Part shown: in pieces, positions 36,661-47,815 of the stretch
How positions within the stretch are numbered: the first letter of the stretch is position 1
Layout: the number at the start of each line of letters is the position of its first letter
Assembly (NCBI RefSeq): GCF_030323545.1
Contig: NZ_CP122954.1
Span: 1,178,001 to 1,242,000 of the forward strand
From: Helicobacter pylori
Lineage (GTDB): Bacteria; Campylobacterota; Campylobacteria; Campylobacterales; Helicobacteraceae
Direction: 5' to 3'
DNA length: 64,000 nt
Program-made: the position numbers and the translations under genes
The notes under the pieces: model-generated
What the model was told of the DNA's origin: nothing
What the model saw: the letters and a program-made list of their open reading frames with translations, nothing else
Database searches by the model: none

Positions 36661-36951
36661 TTATTCCCCAAGCAAAATACAGCCCTCGTTCAAATATTCT
36701 TTCAAAATTTCTCGCCCCTTAGGGGTTTTCATCAAAATAGATATTATTTGGCTTCTCAACCTCTCAGGCTCTTCTCTGTTGGCGTTTTTGGTCAGATCGT
36801 ATTCGTTGAAAAAATACGGCATGACCGATTTTGATTTGAGCTCAAGCCCCACCTCTTTGATCACCTTTTCTATCGTGTATTTTTTCTTACAATGTTTTTC
36901 GCAACCCCCCAATTTCAAAATTTCCATATTCCTTGACGCTCTTTTTTTCAC
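36661..36951 (-). CDS. Small hypothetical protein (96 residues)
   Basis: Not recognised. Basic, helical, with three Cys near the N-terminus (GGCEKHCKKKY) and no membrane segment or signal peptide. The start is GTG overlapping the stop of the broken lysozyme frame by four bases (GTGA), so it belonged to the same transcript. An ATG nine codons in is a possible alternative start. Confidence 0.5.
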   Translation of the reverse strand: MKKRASRNMEILKLGGCEKHCKKKYTIEKVIKEVGLELKSKSVMPYFFNEYDLTKNANREEPERLRSQIISILMKTPKGREILKEYLNEGCILLGE

Positions 36952-37316
36952 TTGATTGAAATACGGGTTTTTTGCAGTCTCTCCACAGCCAAAGCATAAT
37001 TCTTATCCTCTATGGCCTTGATGAATTGCTTGAATTTGAGCAGCCCGTTCAAGCCTAAATTGTAGCTCAAATCCAAGATGACCATTCTCCTCATTGCGTC
37101 CAAATTTTTATACCACCCATAAGAGAGGGGGGCCTTACGATTTTATTTTAATATGTCAGTTAAAAGCCCATACGCTTTGGTGATACGCTTACTCCCATAA
37201 GAATAAACGCTCACATTATAGCCATAGCCAATCGTGGGATGCCCCGTCTTGTCGGTATAAATGGAAGGCGAAAACCCCTCTGAATCCACTATCAAAAACG
37301 ACGCCGCTAAGATCAA
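36948..37316 (-). pseudogene. Phage T4-type lysozyme (GH24), split by an in-frame stop
   Basis: The minus strand reads, from a TTG at 37316, LILAASFLIVDSEGFSPSIY then TDKTGHPTIGYGYN. Glu, Asp and Thr have exactly the spacing of the T4 lysozyme triad (Glu11, Asp20, Thr26). A TAA at 37143-37145 interrupts it; the same frame then continues NRKAPLSYGWYKNLDAMRR and LDLSYNLGLNGLLKFKQF, matching the lysozyme C-terminal lobe, to TGA at 36948. Both halves are in one frame. Alternative starts are TTG 37295 and GTG 37289. Position fits HP0339, annotated as a lysozyme. Confidence 0.75.
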
Positions 37317-37345
37317 TTTGCTAAGATAAAGCGTCCAACACCCTT

Positions 37346-37906
37346 TTAGCTGCCTTTATTATTCTTAGCTTTCAATTCTTCTAGTTTTTTTGAAATGATT
37401 TCTTCAGTAACGCTAGAGAGTCTCTCTCCATCATGCTTACCCTCTGGGGTTTCTTTGCTCTGTAATTCTTCTTGTTTTTTTGAAATGATTTCTTCAGCGA
37501 TGCTAGAGAGTTTTCCCGCATTTTTGGTGTCCTTGTAGTTGGAGCGGTTTTTTAAATTCTCTCTGATTTGCCTTTTTCTTTGAATGAGTGCAAACATTTT
37601 TTGGCTGAATTGGTAGCATTTACGCGCGCTTATGACAATCACGCCCCACTTGATTAATAAAGCGATCAAAAGCCAAATAAAAGAGCTAGAAGTGTCCAAT
37701 AAAAACTGGCGCACATCGCTATAAACCCAAATATCCACTAAAATAACCAACAAAGTGATCAAAATAGAAAACGCAATGCTTTTAAACCTAAAAAGCCACG
37801 CCACTATCACAAACCCCCTCGTGTGCCTGTGGGCTAATAGCCAGCGTTCATTCTTTTCGCTAAAAAAATTCATTAAACCAGAAATCACGCTATTTTTCTT
37901 GCTCAT
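37346..37906 (-). CDS. Membrane protein with repeated coiled-coil tail
   Basis: Unknown function. 186 residues: two hydrophobic segments (about 45-62 and 75-95) after a basic N-terminus, then a charged tail with a duplicated unit, LSSIAEEIISKKQEEL (about 131-146) and LSSVTEEIISKKLEEL (about 163-178), predicted coiled coil. It overlaps the upstream gene by 17 bases and is followed by the lysozyme remnant. Confidence 0.65.
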   Translation of the reverse strand: MSKKNSVISGLMNFFSEKNERWLLAHRHTRGFVIVAWLFRFKSIAFSILITLLVILVDIWVYSDVRQFLLDTSSSFIWLLIALLIKWGVIVISARKCYQFSQKMFALIQRKRQIRENLKNRSNYKDTKNAGKLSSIAEEIISKKQEELQSKETPEGKHDGERLSSVTEEIISKKLEELKAKNNKGS

Positions 37907-38228
37907 TTTCGCCCTTTTCCCAAACTTCTTTAAAATGCTTGGTGGTTTTTTCTTGTTTTTCTTTCAATTCTTTAGCGTGGATTTGCTCTAATAACCTTTT
38001 TTCTTCGGCTTCAAACATGATTTTTAATTCTTCTTCGTTAAAATCGCTCAATTTCATGCCCTCTTTTTTCAAGCGTTTTTCCACGATTTTAACCGCTTGT
38101 TCCCTGATTTTTTGAGATTCTTCTTTAAAAAGCGCTCGTTTGGTTTTTTGAAAGACTTCATTAGAATTTTTTTGGATCGTTTGTTTGCAAGAATCTAAAA
38201 AATCCCTAACTTGATGCATGATTTTCAT
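37890..38228 (-). CDS. Charged coiled-coil protein, unknown function
   Basis: 112 residues, about 45% Lys/Glu/Gln/Arg, helical throughout, no membrane segment. Features: a single Cys near residue 14 and a long heptad-like C-terminal helix (EAEEKRLLEQIHAKELKEKQ). An alternative ATG lies three codons in. First gene of the lysozyme group. Confidence 0.6.
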   Translation of the reverse strand: MKIMHQVRDFLDSCKQTIQKNSNEVFQKTKRALFKEESQKIREQAVKIVEKRLKKEGMKLSDFNEEELKIMFEAEEKRLLEQIHAKELKEKQEKTTKHFKEVWEKGENEQEK

Positions 38229-38325
38229 TATTATCCGTTTTTAAAGAGTTTTTAAAATAATGATCTCTAAAAGAATACCAAAAAAAAGATTAAAACTCTC
38301 TAGTAAAAATATTTTCTTAAAAGAA

Positions 38326-38360
38326 TAGGGGGCATTTTGGCGATACCCTTATCCCTTATT
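38326..38360. repeat. Copy 2 of the intergenic GCGATACCC element
   Basis: TAGGGGGCATTTTGGCGATA followed by CCCTTATCCCTTATT; compare 20321-20355. It overlaps the last codons of the hcp pseudogene. Confidence 0.45.
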
Positions 38361-38892
38361 TTTCTTTGAGTGCCTCGCATGCCTCTTGATCTCCTAATTT
38401 GCAGGCTTTAGAGTAAAATTGAGCGGCTTTTATTAAGTTTTTTTCTACCCCTTGACCATATCCATACAACATCCCTAAAGCACCACACCCCCCTATTATT
38501 CAAATCGCATGCTTTTTCAAACAGAGCAAGAGCTTTTTTAAAGTCTTTTTCCACTCCTTCTCCATAATAATATAGTCTCCCTAAATTAAAACACCCCTTA
38601 CCATCTTTCAAATCGCATGCTTTAGAGAAGTATTGAGCGGCTTTTTTCAAGTTTTTTTCCACCCCTTCTCCATTTGCATATAGCCACCCTAAATTACCAC
38701 ACCCCTTAGCATAGTTTAACTCACACGCTTTTTCAAAATACTTCCTAGCTTTAGAAAAATCTTGCTTGTCATAACTCAGCATACCCAAATTGAAAAGCTC
38801 TTCAGGGGTTGGCTCTGCCATTAATCCCCCCCCCCAATCAACACACAACACAAGCACAAAACCCTAAAAATCGCTTTTTTGAAACTTAGTAT
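38356..38892 (-). pseudogene. Hcp-family Sel1-repeat protein, off-frame at two G tracts
   Basis: Secreted cysteine-rich protein of the HcpA/HcpB type (alpha-alpha repeats closed by Cys pairs). Read across frames: signal LSFKKAIFRVLCLCCVLIGG, mature MAEPTPEELFNLG, then repeats CELNYAKGCGNLG, CDLKDGKGCFNLG, CDLNNRGCGALG and CKLGDQEACEALKEK. Three lesions: ATA where the start Met is expected (38890-38892); G10 (38826-38835), which needs one more G to keep the signal peptide in frame; G6 (38488-38493), which needs one G less. The longest present frame (38408-38857) lacks a proper signal and its fourth repeat. The two shifts cancel in total length (179 codons). Confidence 0.75.
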
Positions 38893-38950
38893 GACATTTC
38901 TCCCTTTATTAAAAAACTTAGACTTTATTATAATCAAATTGCAATCAGAT

Positions 38951-39355
38951 CTAATGATTTTTTAAAACCTGTTGGCAATAGCGCTCTAAAATCCTACAAG
39001 CGCTCAAAGAGTCTAACCGGCCGTCTTTGATAGCGAGCCGCTTGTTTTTCCTACCCAAATGCTCTAAATTATCATAAGCTTCTATGCTAGATCTGTCTTC
39101 ATTGATAAAAACGATTTCGCCCTTAAAATCTACAAGCTTGATAAAATGCTCAATGCGCGCGTTCGTGTCCGCATAGCTTTCATTGGGCTTGCCCACCACC
39201 AGCACCTGAATGTTTTTTTCTCTCAACAAATTGCTCAAATCCCTAGAGGCCTGATTCCTGTTGTGGCGTAAAATCGCTTCTAAAGGTAAAATAACGCCGT
39301 TTAAAAGCGCAGCAATCCCAATGCGTTTTAACCCCACATCGCATGCCAAAATCAC
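38951..39355 (-). CDS. ruvX: RuvX/YqgF Holliday-junction-resolvase-like protein
   Basis: RNase H-fold nuclease involved in 16S rRNA 5' maturation and resolvase-like activity. The 134 residues begin ILACDVGLKRIGIA (catalytic Asp6) and contain VGKPNES and NEDRSS (Glu/Asp). Overlaps dprA by four bases; H. pylori DprA and this protein have been studied as partners in transformation. Confidence 0.92.
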   Translation of the reverse strand: MILACDVGLKRIGIAALLNGVILPLEAILRHNRNQASRDLSNLLREKNIQVLVVGKPNESYADTNARIEHFIKLVDFKGEIVFINEDRSSIEAYDNLEHLGRKNKRLAIKDGRLDSLSACRILERYCQQVLKNH

Positions 39356-40152
39356 GCTAACACCACGATATGATTGATGCGTTTAATCTTACCCAACAGC
39401 TCGTATTCTAAAAGCTTGTCCCCAAATTTGAGATACGCCTCTTCATAGCTTGGGTTTTTGGCGCAATATTCCAAAAATTCGTCTTTGATTTCAGGCATTT
39501 CTTTTAAATGGTGGTCTTTTAAAAGGGTGTTTATAAAATTTTGAATATTAAATATCCCTTGAGCCTGCCCTTTTTCTAAAAGCTCATTAGTGCCATCGCT
39601 CTCATTCAGGCGCTGAGGCAAAACAAATAAGGGTTTTTGATACTTTTGGGCTAATCTCGCACTGCTCATAGAGCCGCTTTGTAAATCCGCTTGGGGGATA
39701 ATTACCGCATCGCTTAAAGCGATCACCAGGCGGTTTCTCGCTAAAAAAGAGCCTTTAACGGGCATAAAATCCTTTTCATATTCGCTTAAAATCAAGCCGT
39801 TTTGCGCGATTTCTTGGATCACTTTATGGTTGTTCGTGGGATAGACAAAATCCAAACTGCAAGGCGAAAGCATGATCGTTTTTGGTAAGGCGTTTTCTTG
39901 AGCGATAATATCCACGCCTAACGCTCCTCCGCTCACAATAACCGCGCCATTTTTAGCAAGCTCTCTGGCTAGAGTGATGGTGTGTTGCTTGCTATAAGGG
40001 GTGGGTCTTCTTGTGCCGATGATAGCCACTTTTAAAGGTGCATCTAAAAGCTTTATATCGCCCGCACAATAGAGCTTTTTAGGGGGATCTTTGAGAATGT
40101 CAAAGGCTTTAGGGATATTCTCTAGCGCACTGTATTGGAAGTTGCTTTTCAT
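39352..40152 (-). CDS. dprA: DNA processing protein DprA
   Basis: Loads RecA onto incoming single strands during natural transformation. The 266 residues have the Rossmann-like DprA core with IIGTRRPTPYSKQ (about 44-56), IVSGGALGVD (about 72-81) and GSFLARNRLVIAL (about 133-145), and a C-terminal DML1-like domain. Transcribed with ruvX. Confidence 0.95.
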   Translation of the reverse strand: MKSNFQYSALENIPKAFDILKDPPKKLYCAGDIKLLDAPLKVAIIGTRRPTPYSKQHTITLARELAKNGAVIVSGGALGVDIIAQENALPKTIMLSPCSLDFVYPTNNHKVIQEIAQNGLILSEYEKDFMPVKGSFLARNRLVIALSDAVIIPQADLQSGSMSSARLAQKYQKPLFVLPQRLNESDGTNELLEKGQAQGIFNIQNFINTLLKDHHLKEMPEIKDEFLEYCAKNPSYEEAYLKFGDKLLEYELLGKIKRINHIVVLA

Positions 40153-40163
40153 TCGTTGGTTAA

Positions 40164-40397
40164 CTATTTAGGCAATATAATCTCCACTTCAATCGTTTCC
40201 ACGCTTTGATTGCCATCAAGGGTTTTGAAATGGATGTCTGAAGATTTAGTGTATTTTTGAATAACGGCAATGATTTCTTTACGCATCTCTTCCATGTAGG
40301 GTAAATTTAAGGTGCGCTCTTTGGCTAGAATCAATTTCAATCGGTCTGTTGCGGTAGCCGCGCTCCCTTTGTTTTTAAAAAAATCAAACAAACTCAT
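40164..40397 (-). CDS. minE: Cell-division topological factor MinE
   Basis: Stimulates the MinD ATPase to drive pole-to-pole oscillation. The 77 residues are somewhat shorter than in E. coli (88), with the anti-MinCD part [20 protein letters not shown] and a dimer domain ending EIILPK. It overlaps minD by four bases. Confidence 0.95.
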   Translation of the reverse strand: MSLFDFFKNKGSAATATDRLKLILAKERTLNLPYMEEMRKEIIAVIQKYTKSSDIHFKTLDGNQSVETIEVEIILPK

Positions 40398-41200
40398 GAA
40401 AATATCCCTTTTAACGCCCCAAAAAAGCCTCTTTTAGCCTTAAATTCCACGTATTCCACTTCTTCGCCTAAAATCCTTCTGGTGATGCGTTGGTAAGCCT
40501 TCGCACTCTCGCAATCCGTGCGAATCACCGGCTCGCCCTTATTGGTCGCTGAAATAATATGGTGATCTTCTGGAATGATCCCAATTAAAGGCAGGCATAA
40601 AATCTTAAGCACTTCTTCTATGGAAATCATCTCGCCATTTGCCACTAACTCAGGTTTTAAGCGATTGATTATCAAATGCTTATGCACTTCTTCGCCCCTT
40701 TTGGCCCGATTAGACTTCGCGTCAATAATGCCAATCACTCTGTCGCTATCCCTTAAGGAACTCACTTCCGGCGTTACCACCACTAACGCCATGTCCGCAT
40801 GCAAAATCGCATGCTCAAAACCGCTTTCAATCCCAGCCGGTGAGTCAATCAAAATATAGTCAAAATCCGCCCTTAAAGCGTTGATTAAAATCGCTACTTT
40901 TTCCTTATCTAAAATATTTTTATCCTTGCTTTGTGAGGCCGCTAAAAAAGAAAGGTTTTTAGTCTTTTTATCCGTGATCAAAGCCTGCGAAAGGTTGCAA
41001 TTTTTTTCCATCACATCCACCACATCATAAACAATGCGATTTTCTAAGCCTAAAATCATATCCAAGTTCCTAAGGCCTATGTCAAAATCAACCGCTACGA
41101 CTTTTTTACCGCTCTCAGCCAAGCCAATCGCTAAATTAGCCGTGGTGGTGCTTTTACCCACGCCCCCCTTGCCTGAAGTGATAGTAACTACTATTGCCAT
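40394..41200 (-). CDS. minD: Septum-site ATPase MinD
   Basis: Membrane-associated ParA/Mrp-like ATPase. The 268 residues have the deviant Walker [10 protein letters not shown] (10-18), [10 protein letters not shown], and an amphipathic C-terminal membrane anchor ([11 protein letters not shown]). No minC is adjacent. Confidence 0.97.
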   Translation of the reverse strand: MAIVVTITSGKGGVGKSTTTANLAIGLAESGKKVVAVDFDIGLRNLDMILGLENRIVYDVVDVMEKNCNLSQALITDKKTKNLSFLAASQSKDKNILDKEKVAILINALRADFDYILIDSPAGIESGFEHAILHADMALVVVTPEVSSLRDSDRVIGIIDAKSNRAKRGEEVHKHLIINRLKPELVANGEMISIEEVLKILCLPLIGIIPEDHHIISATNKGEPVIRTDCESAKAYQRITRRILGEEVEYVEFKAKRGFFGALKGIFS

Positions 41201-41223
41201 ATAATTCCTTTTAATTTAATGAT

Positions 41224-42216
41224 TTATTTTTTATGATTGAATGGGGCGCGCAAAATTTCCCCAATTTGTTCTATTTTAGTCTCTTTAAGGGCTTTCCTCT
41301 CTGTGTTTAACCTGGGGTAATTCAAGCTCTTTTCTAGTAAAAAATCCTTAGCGAATGTGCCGTTTTGAATCTTTTTTAAGATTTTTTGCATGCGTTTTTC
41401 TAACAGATTTCCCATAGGCTCTCTAGCTTTAATCGCCCCAAATTCAGCGGTGTTAGAAATGTGCTTCCTTAAACCCTCTACCCCCTTATAATGCAATAAA
41501 TCCGCCACTAATTTCACTTCATGCACGCATTCAAAATAGGCTAATTCCTCAGGGTATCCTGCCTTAATTAAAGTTTCAAACCCCATTCTTACAATCGCTT
41601 CTAACCCCCCACACAAAACCGCTTGCTCGCCGAATAAATCGCTCTCGCATTCTTCTTTAAAGCTCGTTTCTAAAACCCCCATTCTCCCTCCGCCCATCGC
41701 TTTGGCGTAGCTTAAAGCCACCGCTTTAGCGTTATTTTTTGAACTTTCTTGCTCTATGGCGATCAAATGGTATAAGCCCCTGTTTTTAAGGTATTCTTCT
41801 CTTAAAGCGCTCCCAGGCCCTTTTGGCGCGACTAAAATCGCGCCCACGCCTTTTGGAAGAACAACCTGATTGAAATGCACGCTAAAACCATGGGCAAAGC
41901 CCACAATTTGCCCCTCTTTTAAAAAAGGGATCACTTCTTTTTCTAACACTTCCTTATGCAATTCGTCCGGAAGTAACGCCATGATCACATCGGTATTTTG
42001 GACTAGCTCTTTGACTTCTAGCACCTCAAAGCCCTCTGCTTTTGCTTTTGAAGCGCTCAAACTCCCTTGATACAAGCCAATACGCGTTTTTACTTTAGAG
42101 TCCCTCAAATTGAGCGCTTGGGCTTCTCCTTGTGCGCCATAGCCAATAATGCCCACTTGTAAGGATTGGATAACGCCTAAATCAATGTCTTTATCATAAT
42201 AAACGGGTAATGCCAA
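41224..42216 (-). CDS. ilvC: Ketol-acid reductoisomerase IlvC
   Basis: NADPH-dependent second common step of valine/isoleucine synthesis. The 330 residues show [16 protein letters not shown] (about 27-42), LLPDELH and [13 protein letters not shown], and the knotted domain with [16 protein letters not shown]. The start is the TTG at 42216, eight bases after an AGGAG site; the TTG two codons earlier is too close to it. Confidence 0.95.
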   Translation of the reverse strand: MALPVYYDKDIDLGVIQSLQVGIIGYGAQGEAQALNLRDSKVKTRIGLYQGSLSASKAKAEGFEVLEVKELVQNTDVIMALLPDELHKEVLEKEVIPFLKEGQIVGFAHGFSVHFNQVVLPKGVGAILVAPKGPGSALREEYLKNRGLYHLIAIEQESSKNNAKAVALSYAKAMGGGRMGVLETSFKEECESDLFGEQAVLCGGLEAIVRMGFETLIKAGYPEELAYFECVHEVKLVADLLHYKGVEGLRKHISNTAEFGAIKAREPMGNLLEKRMQKILKKIQNGTFAKDFLLEKSLNYPRLNTERKALKETKIEQIGEILRAPFNHKK

Positions 42217-42303
42217 AATCAAATCTCCTAGCGTGTTTAAGCAAGTATTTATTTTACCATAATGGGAGCGATAATGTTTAAAAACATGCAGAATGTTAAA
42301 AAA

Positions 42304-42380
42304 TGGTGTGCTCGGAGGGATTCAAACCCCCGACCTACAGGACCGCAACCTATTGCTCTATTCAGCTGAGCTACGAGCAC
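42304..42380 (-). tRNA. tRNA-Arg (anticodon GCG)
   Basis: The minus strand folds as a full cloverleaf: acceptor GTGCTCG/CGAGCAC, D-stem GCTC/GAGC, anticodon stem ATAGG/CCTGT around the loop TTGCGGT (anticodon GCG), five-base variable loop, T-arm GGGGG/CCCTC with TTTGAAT, and an encoded ACCA end. It reads CGC and, by wobble, CGU. Confidence 0.95.
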
Positions 42381-42464
42381 TTTTAAAGAAGTGAAACGAT
42401 GATTATAGCAAGAAAAGCTAATTTTTCACTTAAACGATGCGTTTTTTCTATTATAATTTAAGGC

Positions 42465-43243
42465 ATGCAAAAAGATTACCAAAAACTCATCGCTTATTTA
42501 TGCGATTTTTTAGAAAAAGAAGTTCAAAAAAAAGGCTTTAAAAAAGTCGTTTACGGGCTGAGTGGGGGGCTAGATAGCGCGGTCGTTGGGGTGCTGTGCC
42601 AAAAGGTTTTTAAAGAAAACGCTCATGCCCTTTTAATGCCCTCTTCAGTCTCTATGCTAGAAAGTAAAACAGACGCCCTAAATTTGTGCGAAAAATTTTC
42701 TATCCCTTATACAGAATATTCTATCGCTCCCTATGATAAAATTTTTGGCTCTCATTTTAAAGATGCAAGCCTTACTAGAAAGGGGAATTTTTGCGCAAGA
42801 TTGCGCATGGCTTTTTTATACGACTATTCTTTAAAAAGCGATTCTTTAGTCATTGGCACGAGCAATAAAAGCGAAAGAATGCTAGGCTATGGCACTTTAT
42901 TTGGGGATTTGGCGTGCGCGATTAACCCGATTGGGGAATTATTTAAAACCGAAGTTTATGAACTCGCTTGCCATTTAAATATCCCTAAAAAGATTTTAAA
43001 TAAGCCCCCTAGCGCGGATTTATTTGTAGGGCAAAGCGATGAACAAGATTTAGGCTATCCTTATAGCGTGATCGATCCTTTATTGAAGGATATTGAAGCG
43101 TTGTTCAAAAACAAGCCCATTGATGCAGAAGCGCTCACTCAATTAGGCTATGATGAAATTTTAGTAAAAAACATCACAAGCCGTATCCAAAAAAACGCTT
43201 TTAAATTGGAATTACCCGCCATCGCCAAACGATTTAACCCTAA

Positions 43244-43247
<4 letters not shown>
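42465..43247 (+). CDS. nadE: NH3-dependent NAD synthetase
   Basis: Last step of NAD synthesis, deamido-NAD plus ammonia to NAD. The 260 residues have the P-loop [12 protein letters not shown] (about 29-40) and [14 protein letters not shown]. There is no glutaminase domain, so ammonia is the donor, which suits a urease organism. ATGA overlap with lpxK. Confidence 0.95.
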
Positions 43248-45516
<2,269 letters not shown>

Positions 45517-45526
<10 letters not shown>

Positions 45527-46200
45527 GCGTTTTTCAAACGGCTGTATTTGAGCTTGGCTAATTCTAAATCTTCTAAAGTGTCAATATCTTGGACTTCTAA
45601 GGGCGATAATTCTAAAGCGATAGAATTTTGACTGAAAATAGGCCGCATTTCTTTAAAGGCTTGAGCCTTCCCCATATAAAACAATCCTGCGTCATGATAG
45701 AGCGTTTTTAAATCTTGCGTGCGCGTGTTTGAATGCTCTTTAAAAGCCATTTGAACGCCGTTTTCAAGGCTAAAAGAACGATAGGGCGAAGCACTAAAGG
45801 GAGAGCATGTGAAGACATAATCCGTATTTTCTTTTAAAGTTTCAAAAGCGTTTTTTAAATGCTTTTCTTGTAAAAGCGCTGAAGTGCCATACAAACAACA
45901 CGCAATATCTTCATCTTTTAACTCTAATTCTTTCATGTGATAAGCCATCACTTCTAAAGTCGTAGCTCTATCGTCCGCTAAAACTTTAGGGCGTAAATTC
46001 AAAAAACTCGCCCCATAATTTTTAGCTAAATTCACATACTCCATGCTATCGCTAGAGATAAACACCTTTTCAAAAAGCTTGGAATTTAGTGCTGTTTCAA
46101 TAGGGTAAGCGAGCATGGGTTTATTGAAAAAATCAATAATATTTTTATTTTTGATCCTTTTACTGGAACTTCTAGCTAAAACAATAGCGATCGCTCTCAT
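45517..46200 (-). CDS. pseF: PseF, CMP-pseudaminic acid synthetase
   Basis: Activates pseudaminic acid with CTP for transfer to flagellin. The 227 residues begin AIVLARSSSKRIKNKNI (nucleotide-binding block of CMP-sugar synthetases) and contain SSDSMEY and QDIDTLEDLELAK. Followed by pseG and pseH in one operon. Confidence 0.93.
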
Positions 46201-46217
46201 GCTAGGCTTTGCTCTTT

Positions 46218-46931
46218 TTAATAAGGCATTTGGGTTTCCATCGCATCAGCAGCGAATTTCTTTTTATTAGAATCGCTCAAATGCCCTAAATTCGTGTATT
46301 CAATCTTAGCGTCAGCCAAAAACTTGGATTGGATGGTGTTATTCCTTTCAATATCATAAGGGCGGATCACCCCACTCACCTTAAGGATTTGCTTTTCCCC
46401 ATCCACTAGCACCTCCTTATTCCCATAGATGAAATAATTCCCGTTTTCTAACACTTTAATGATTCGAGCACTCAACACGATCTCTAAATCTTCGCTCTTT
46501 TTTTGCGATCCACCGCCTTTAAAATTCGTGTTGTTGCTGGATTTGGTGAAATTGTAATTATTCTTATCGTCTAAATACTGCGCTTCTTTTCTCTTCCTTT
46601 CATCTAGCCCGTTATAAGTGAGTCTTGGAGGCGTGGAATTACCCCCTGAAGCGCTTTTATAATCTTTAGAGCTAGAATAATTCGCGCTCGCTTTTTCAGA
46701 AACAATGATTGTGATCAAATCGTTAGGCTTCATCGCCCTCCTATCCGCAAATAAAGGGCGTTCGCCCTGCCCAAACAAACTCCCCAACTTGTTCAATTCA
46801 GGGATAAATTCTTTAGAGGGGGTTTCTTCTACATAATTAGGAGGGTTAAAATCAATGTTAGGCTCATTGGCTGATGCCATGCTGAATGCAACGCTAAACG
46901 CAACAGCCCCTAAATAAAGCGCCTTTTTCAT
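46218..46931 (-). CDS. flgH: Flagellar L-ring protein FlgH
   Basis: Outer-membrane ring around the rod. The 237 residues have a signal peptide (MKKALYLGAVAFSVAFSMASA) and the L-ring domain GERPLFADRRAMKPNDLITI. Unlike enterobacterial FlgH there is no Cys at the cleavage site, so it is not a lipoprotein. 17 bases upstream of pseF on the same strand. Confidence 0.93.
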   Translation of the reverse strand: MKKALYLGAVAFSVAFSMASANEPNIDFNPPNYVEETPSKEFIPELNKLGSLFGQGERPLFADRRAMKPNDLITIIVSEKASANYSSSKDYKSASGGNSTPPRLTYNGLDERKRKEAQYLDDKNNYNFTKSSNNTNFKGGGSQKKSEDLEIVLSARIIKVLENGNYFIYGNKEVLVDGEKQILKVSGVIRPYDIERNNTIQSKFLADAKIEYTNLGHLSDSNKKKFAADAMETQMPY

Positions 46932-47040
46932 CCACTAGCCTTACTTTTGAGTTATTTTAAGCCCTAAATTATACTCTCTTATAAAGAATAAATGCTTAAT
47001 TTTGAGCAAGTTGTTGTAAAATTTAGATCTTTAAGATCTT

Positions 47041-47046
47041 TATAAT
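47041..47046 (+). promoter_or_regulatory. -10 box of the Hor gene
   Basis: A perfect TATAAT, 26 bases before the TTG start at 47072. An ATG at 47045 lies inside it and so cannot be the real start. AGGAG at 47061-47065 is the ribosome-binding site. Confidence 0.7.
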
Positions 47047-47071
47047 GAAACTTACTATGCAGGAGATACAA

Positions 47072-47809
47072 TTGAGAACCTTGTTAAAAATGTTAGTTGG
47101 TGCAAGCTTGCTAACACACGCCTTAGTAGCTAAAGAAGAAAGTGCAGCGCCTTCTTGGACAAAAAATTTGTATATGGGATTCAATTACCAAACAGGTTCT
47201 ATCAATTTAATGACTAATATCCATGAAGTTAGAGAAGTTACTAACTATCAAACCGGTTACACCAATATCATAACTAGCGTTAATAGCGTTAGAAAACTCA
47301 CCAACATGGGATCTAATGGGATTGGATTAGTCATGGGCTATAACCACTTTTTCCATCCGGATAAAATCTTGGGCTTGCGCTATTTCGCTTTTTTAGACTG
47401 GCAAGGCTATGGCATGAGATACCCTAAAGGTTATTATGGCGGCAATAACATGATCACTTATGGCGTGGGCGTGGATGCGGTGTGGAATTTCTTCCAAGGG
47501 AGTTTCTATCAAGATGATATTAGCGTGGATATTGGCGTTTTTGGGGGGATTGCGATTGCGGGGAATAGCTGGTATATTGGCAGTAAAGGGCAGGAATTAT
47601 TAGGCATCACTAACAGCAGTGCGGTTGATAACACCTCTTTTCAATTCCTCTTTAATTTTGGCCTCAAGGCTTTATTTGTAGATGAACATGAATTTGAAAT
47701 CGGTTTTAAATTCCCCACCATTAATAACAAATACTACACCACTGATGCGCTCAAGGTTCAAATGCGTAGGGTCTTTGCCTTTTATGTGGGGTATAATTAC
47801 CACTTCTAA
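47072..47809 (+). CDS. horC: Hor-family outer-membrane protein
   Basis: Helicobacter outer-membrane beta-barrel. From the TTG at 47072 (245 residues), six bases after AGGAG, it begins with the signal LRTLLKMLVGASLLTHALVA. The C-terminal block RRVFAFYVGYNYHF is the Hop/Hor signature with terminal Phe. Two similar segments, TNYQTGYTNI and NYQTGSINLM, lie near the N-terminus. The name HorC (HP0324) is from memory. Confidence 0.82.
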   Translation: MRTLLKMLVGASLLTHALVAKEESAAPSWTKNLYMGFNYQTGSINLMTNIHEVREVTNYQTGYTNIITSVNSVRKLTNMGSNGIGLVMGYNHFFHPDKILGLRYFAFLDWQGYGMRYPKGYYGGNNMITYGVGVDAVWNFFQGSFYQDDISVDIGVFGGIAIAGNSWYIGSKGQELLGITNSSAVDNTSFQFLFNFGLKALFVDEHEFEIGFKFPTINNKYYTTDALKVQMRRVFAFYVGYNYHF

Positions 47810-47815
47810 AGGGCT

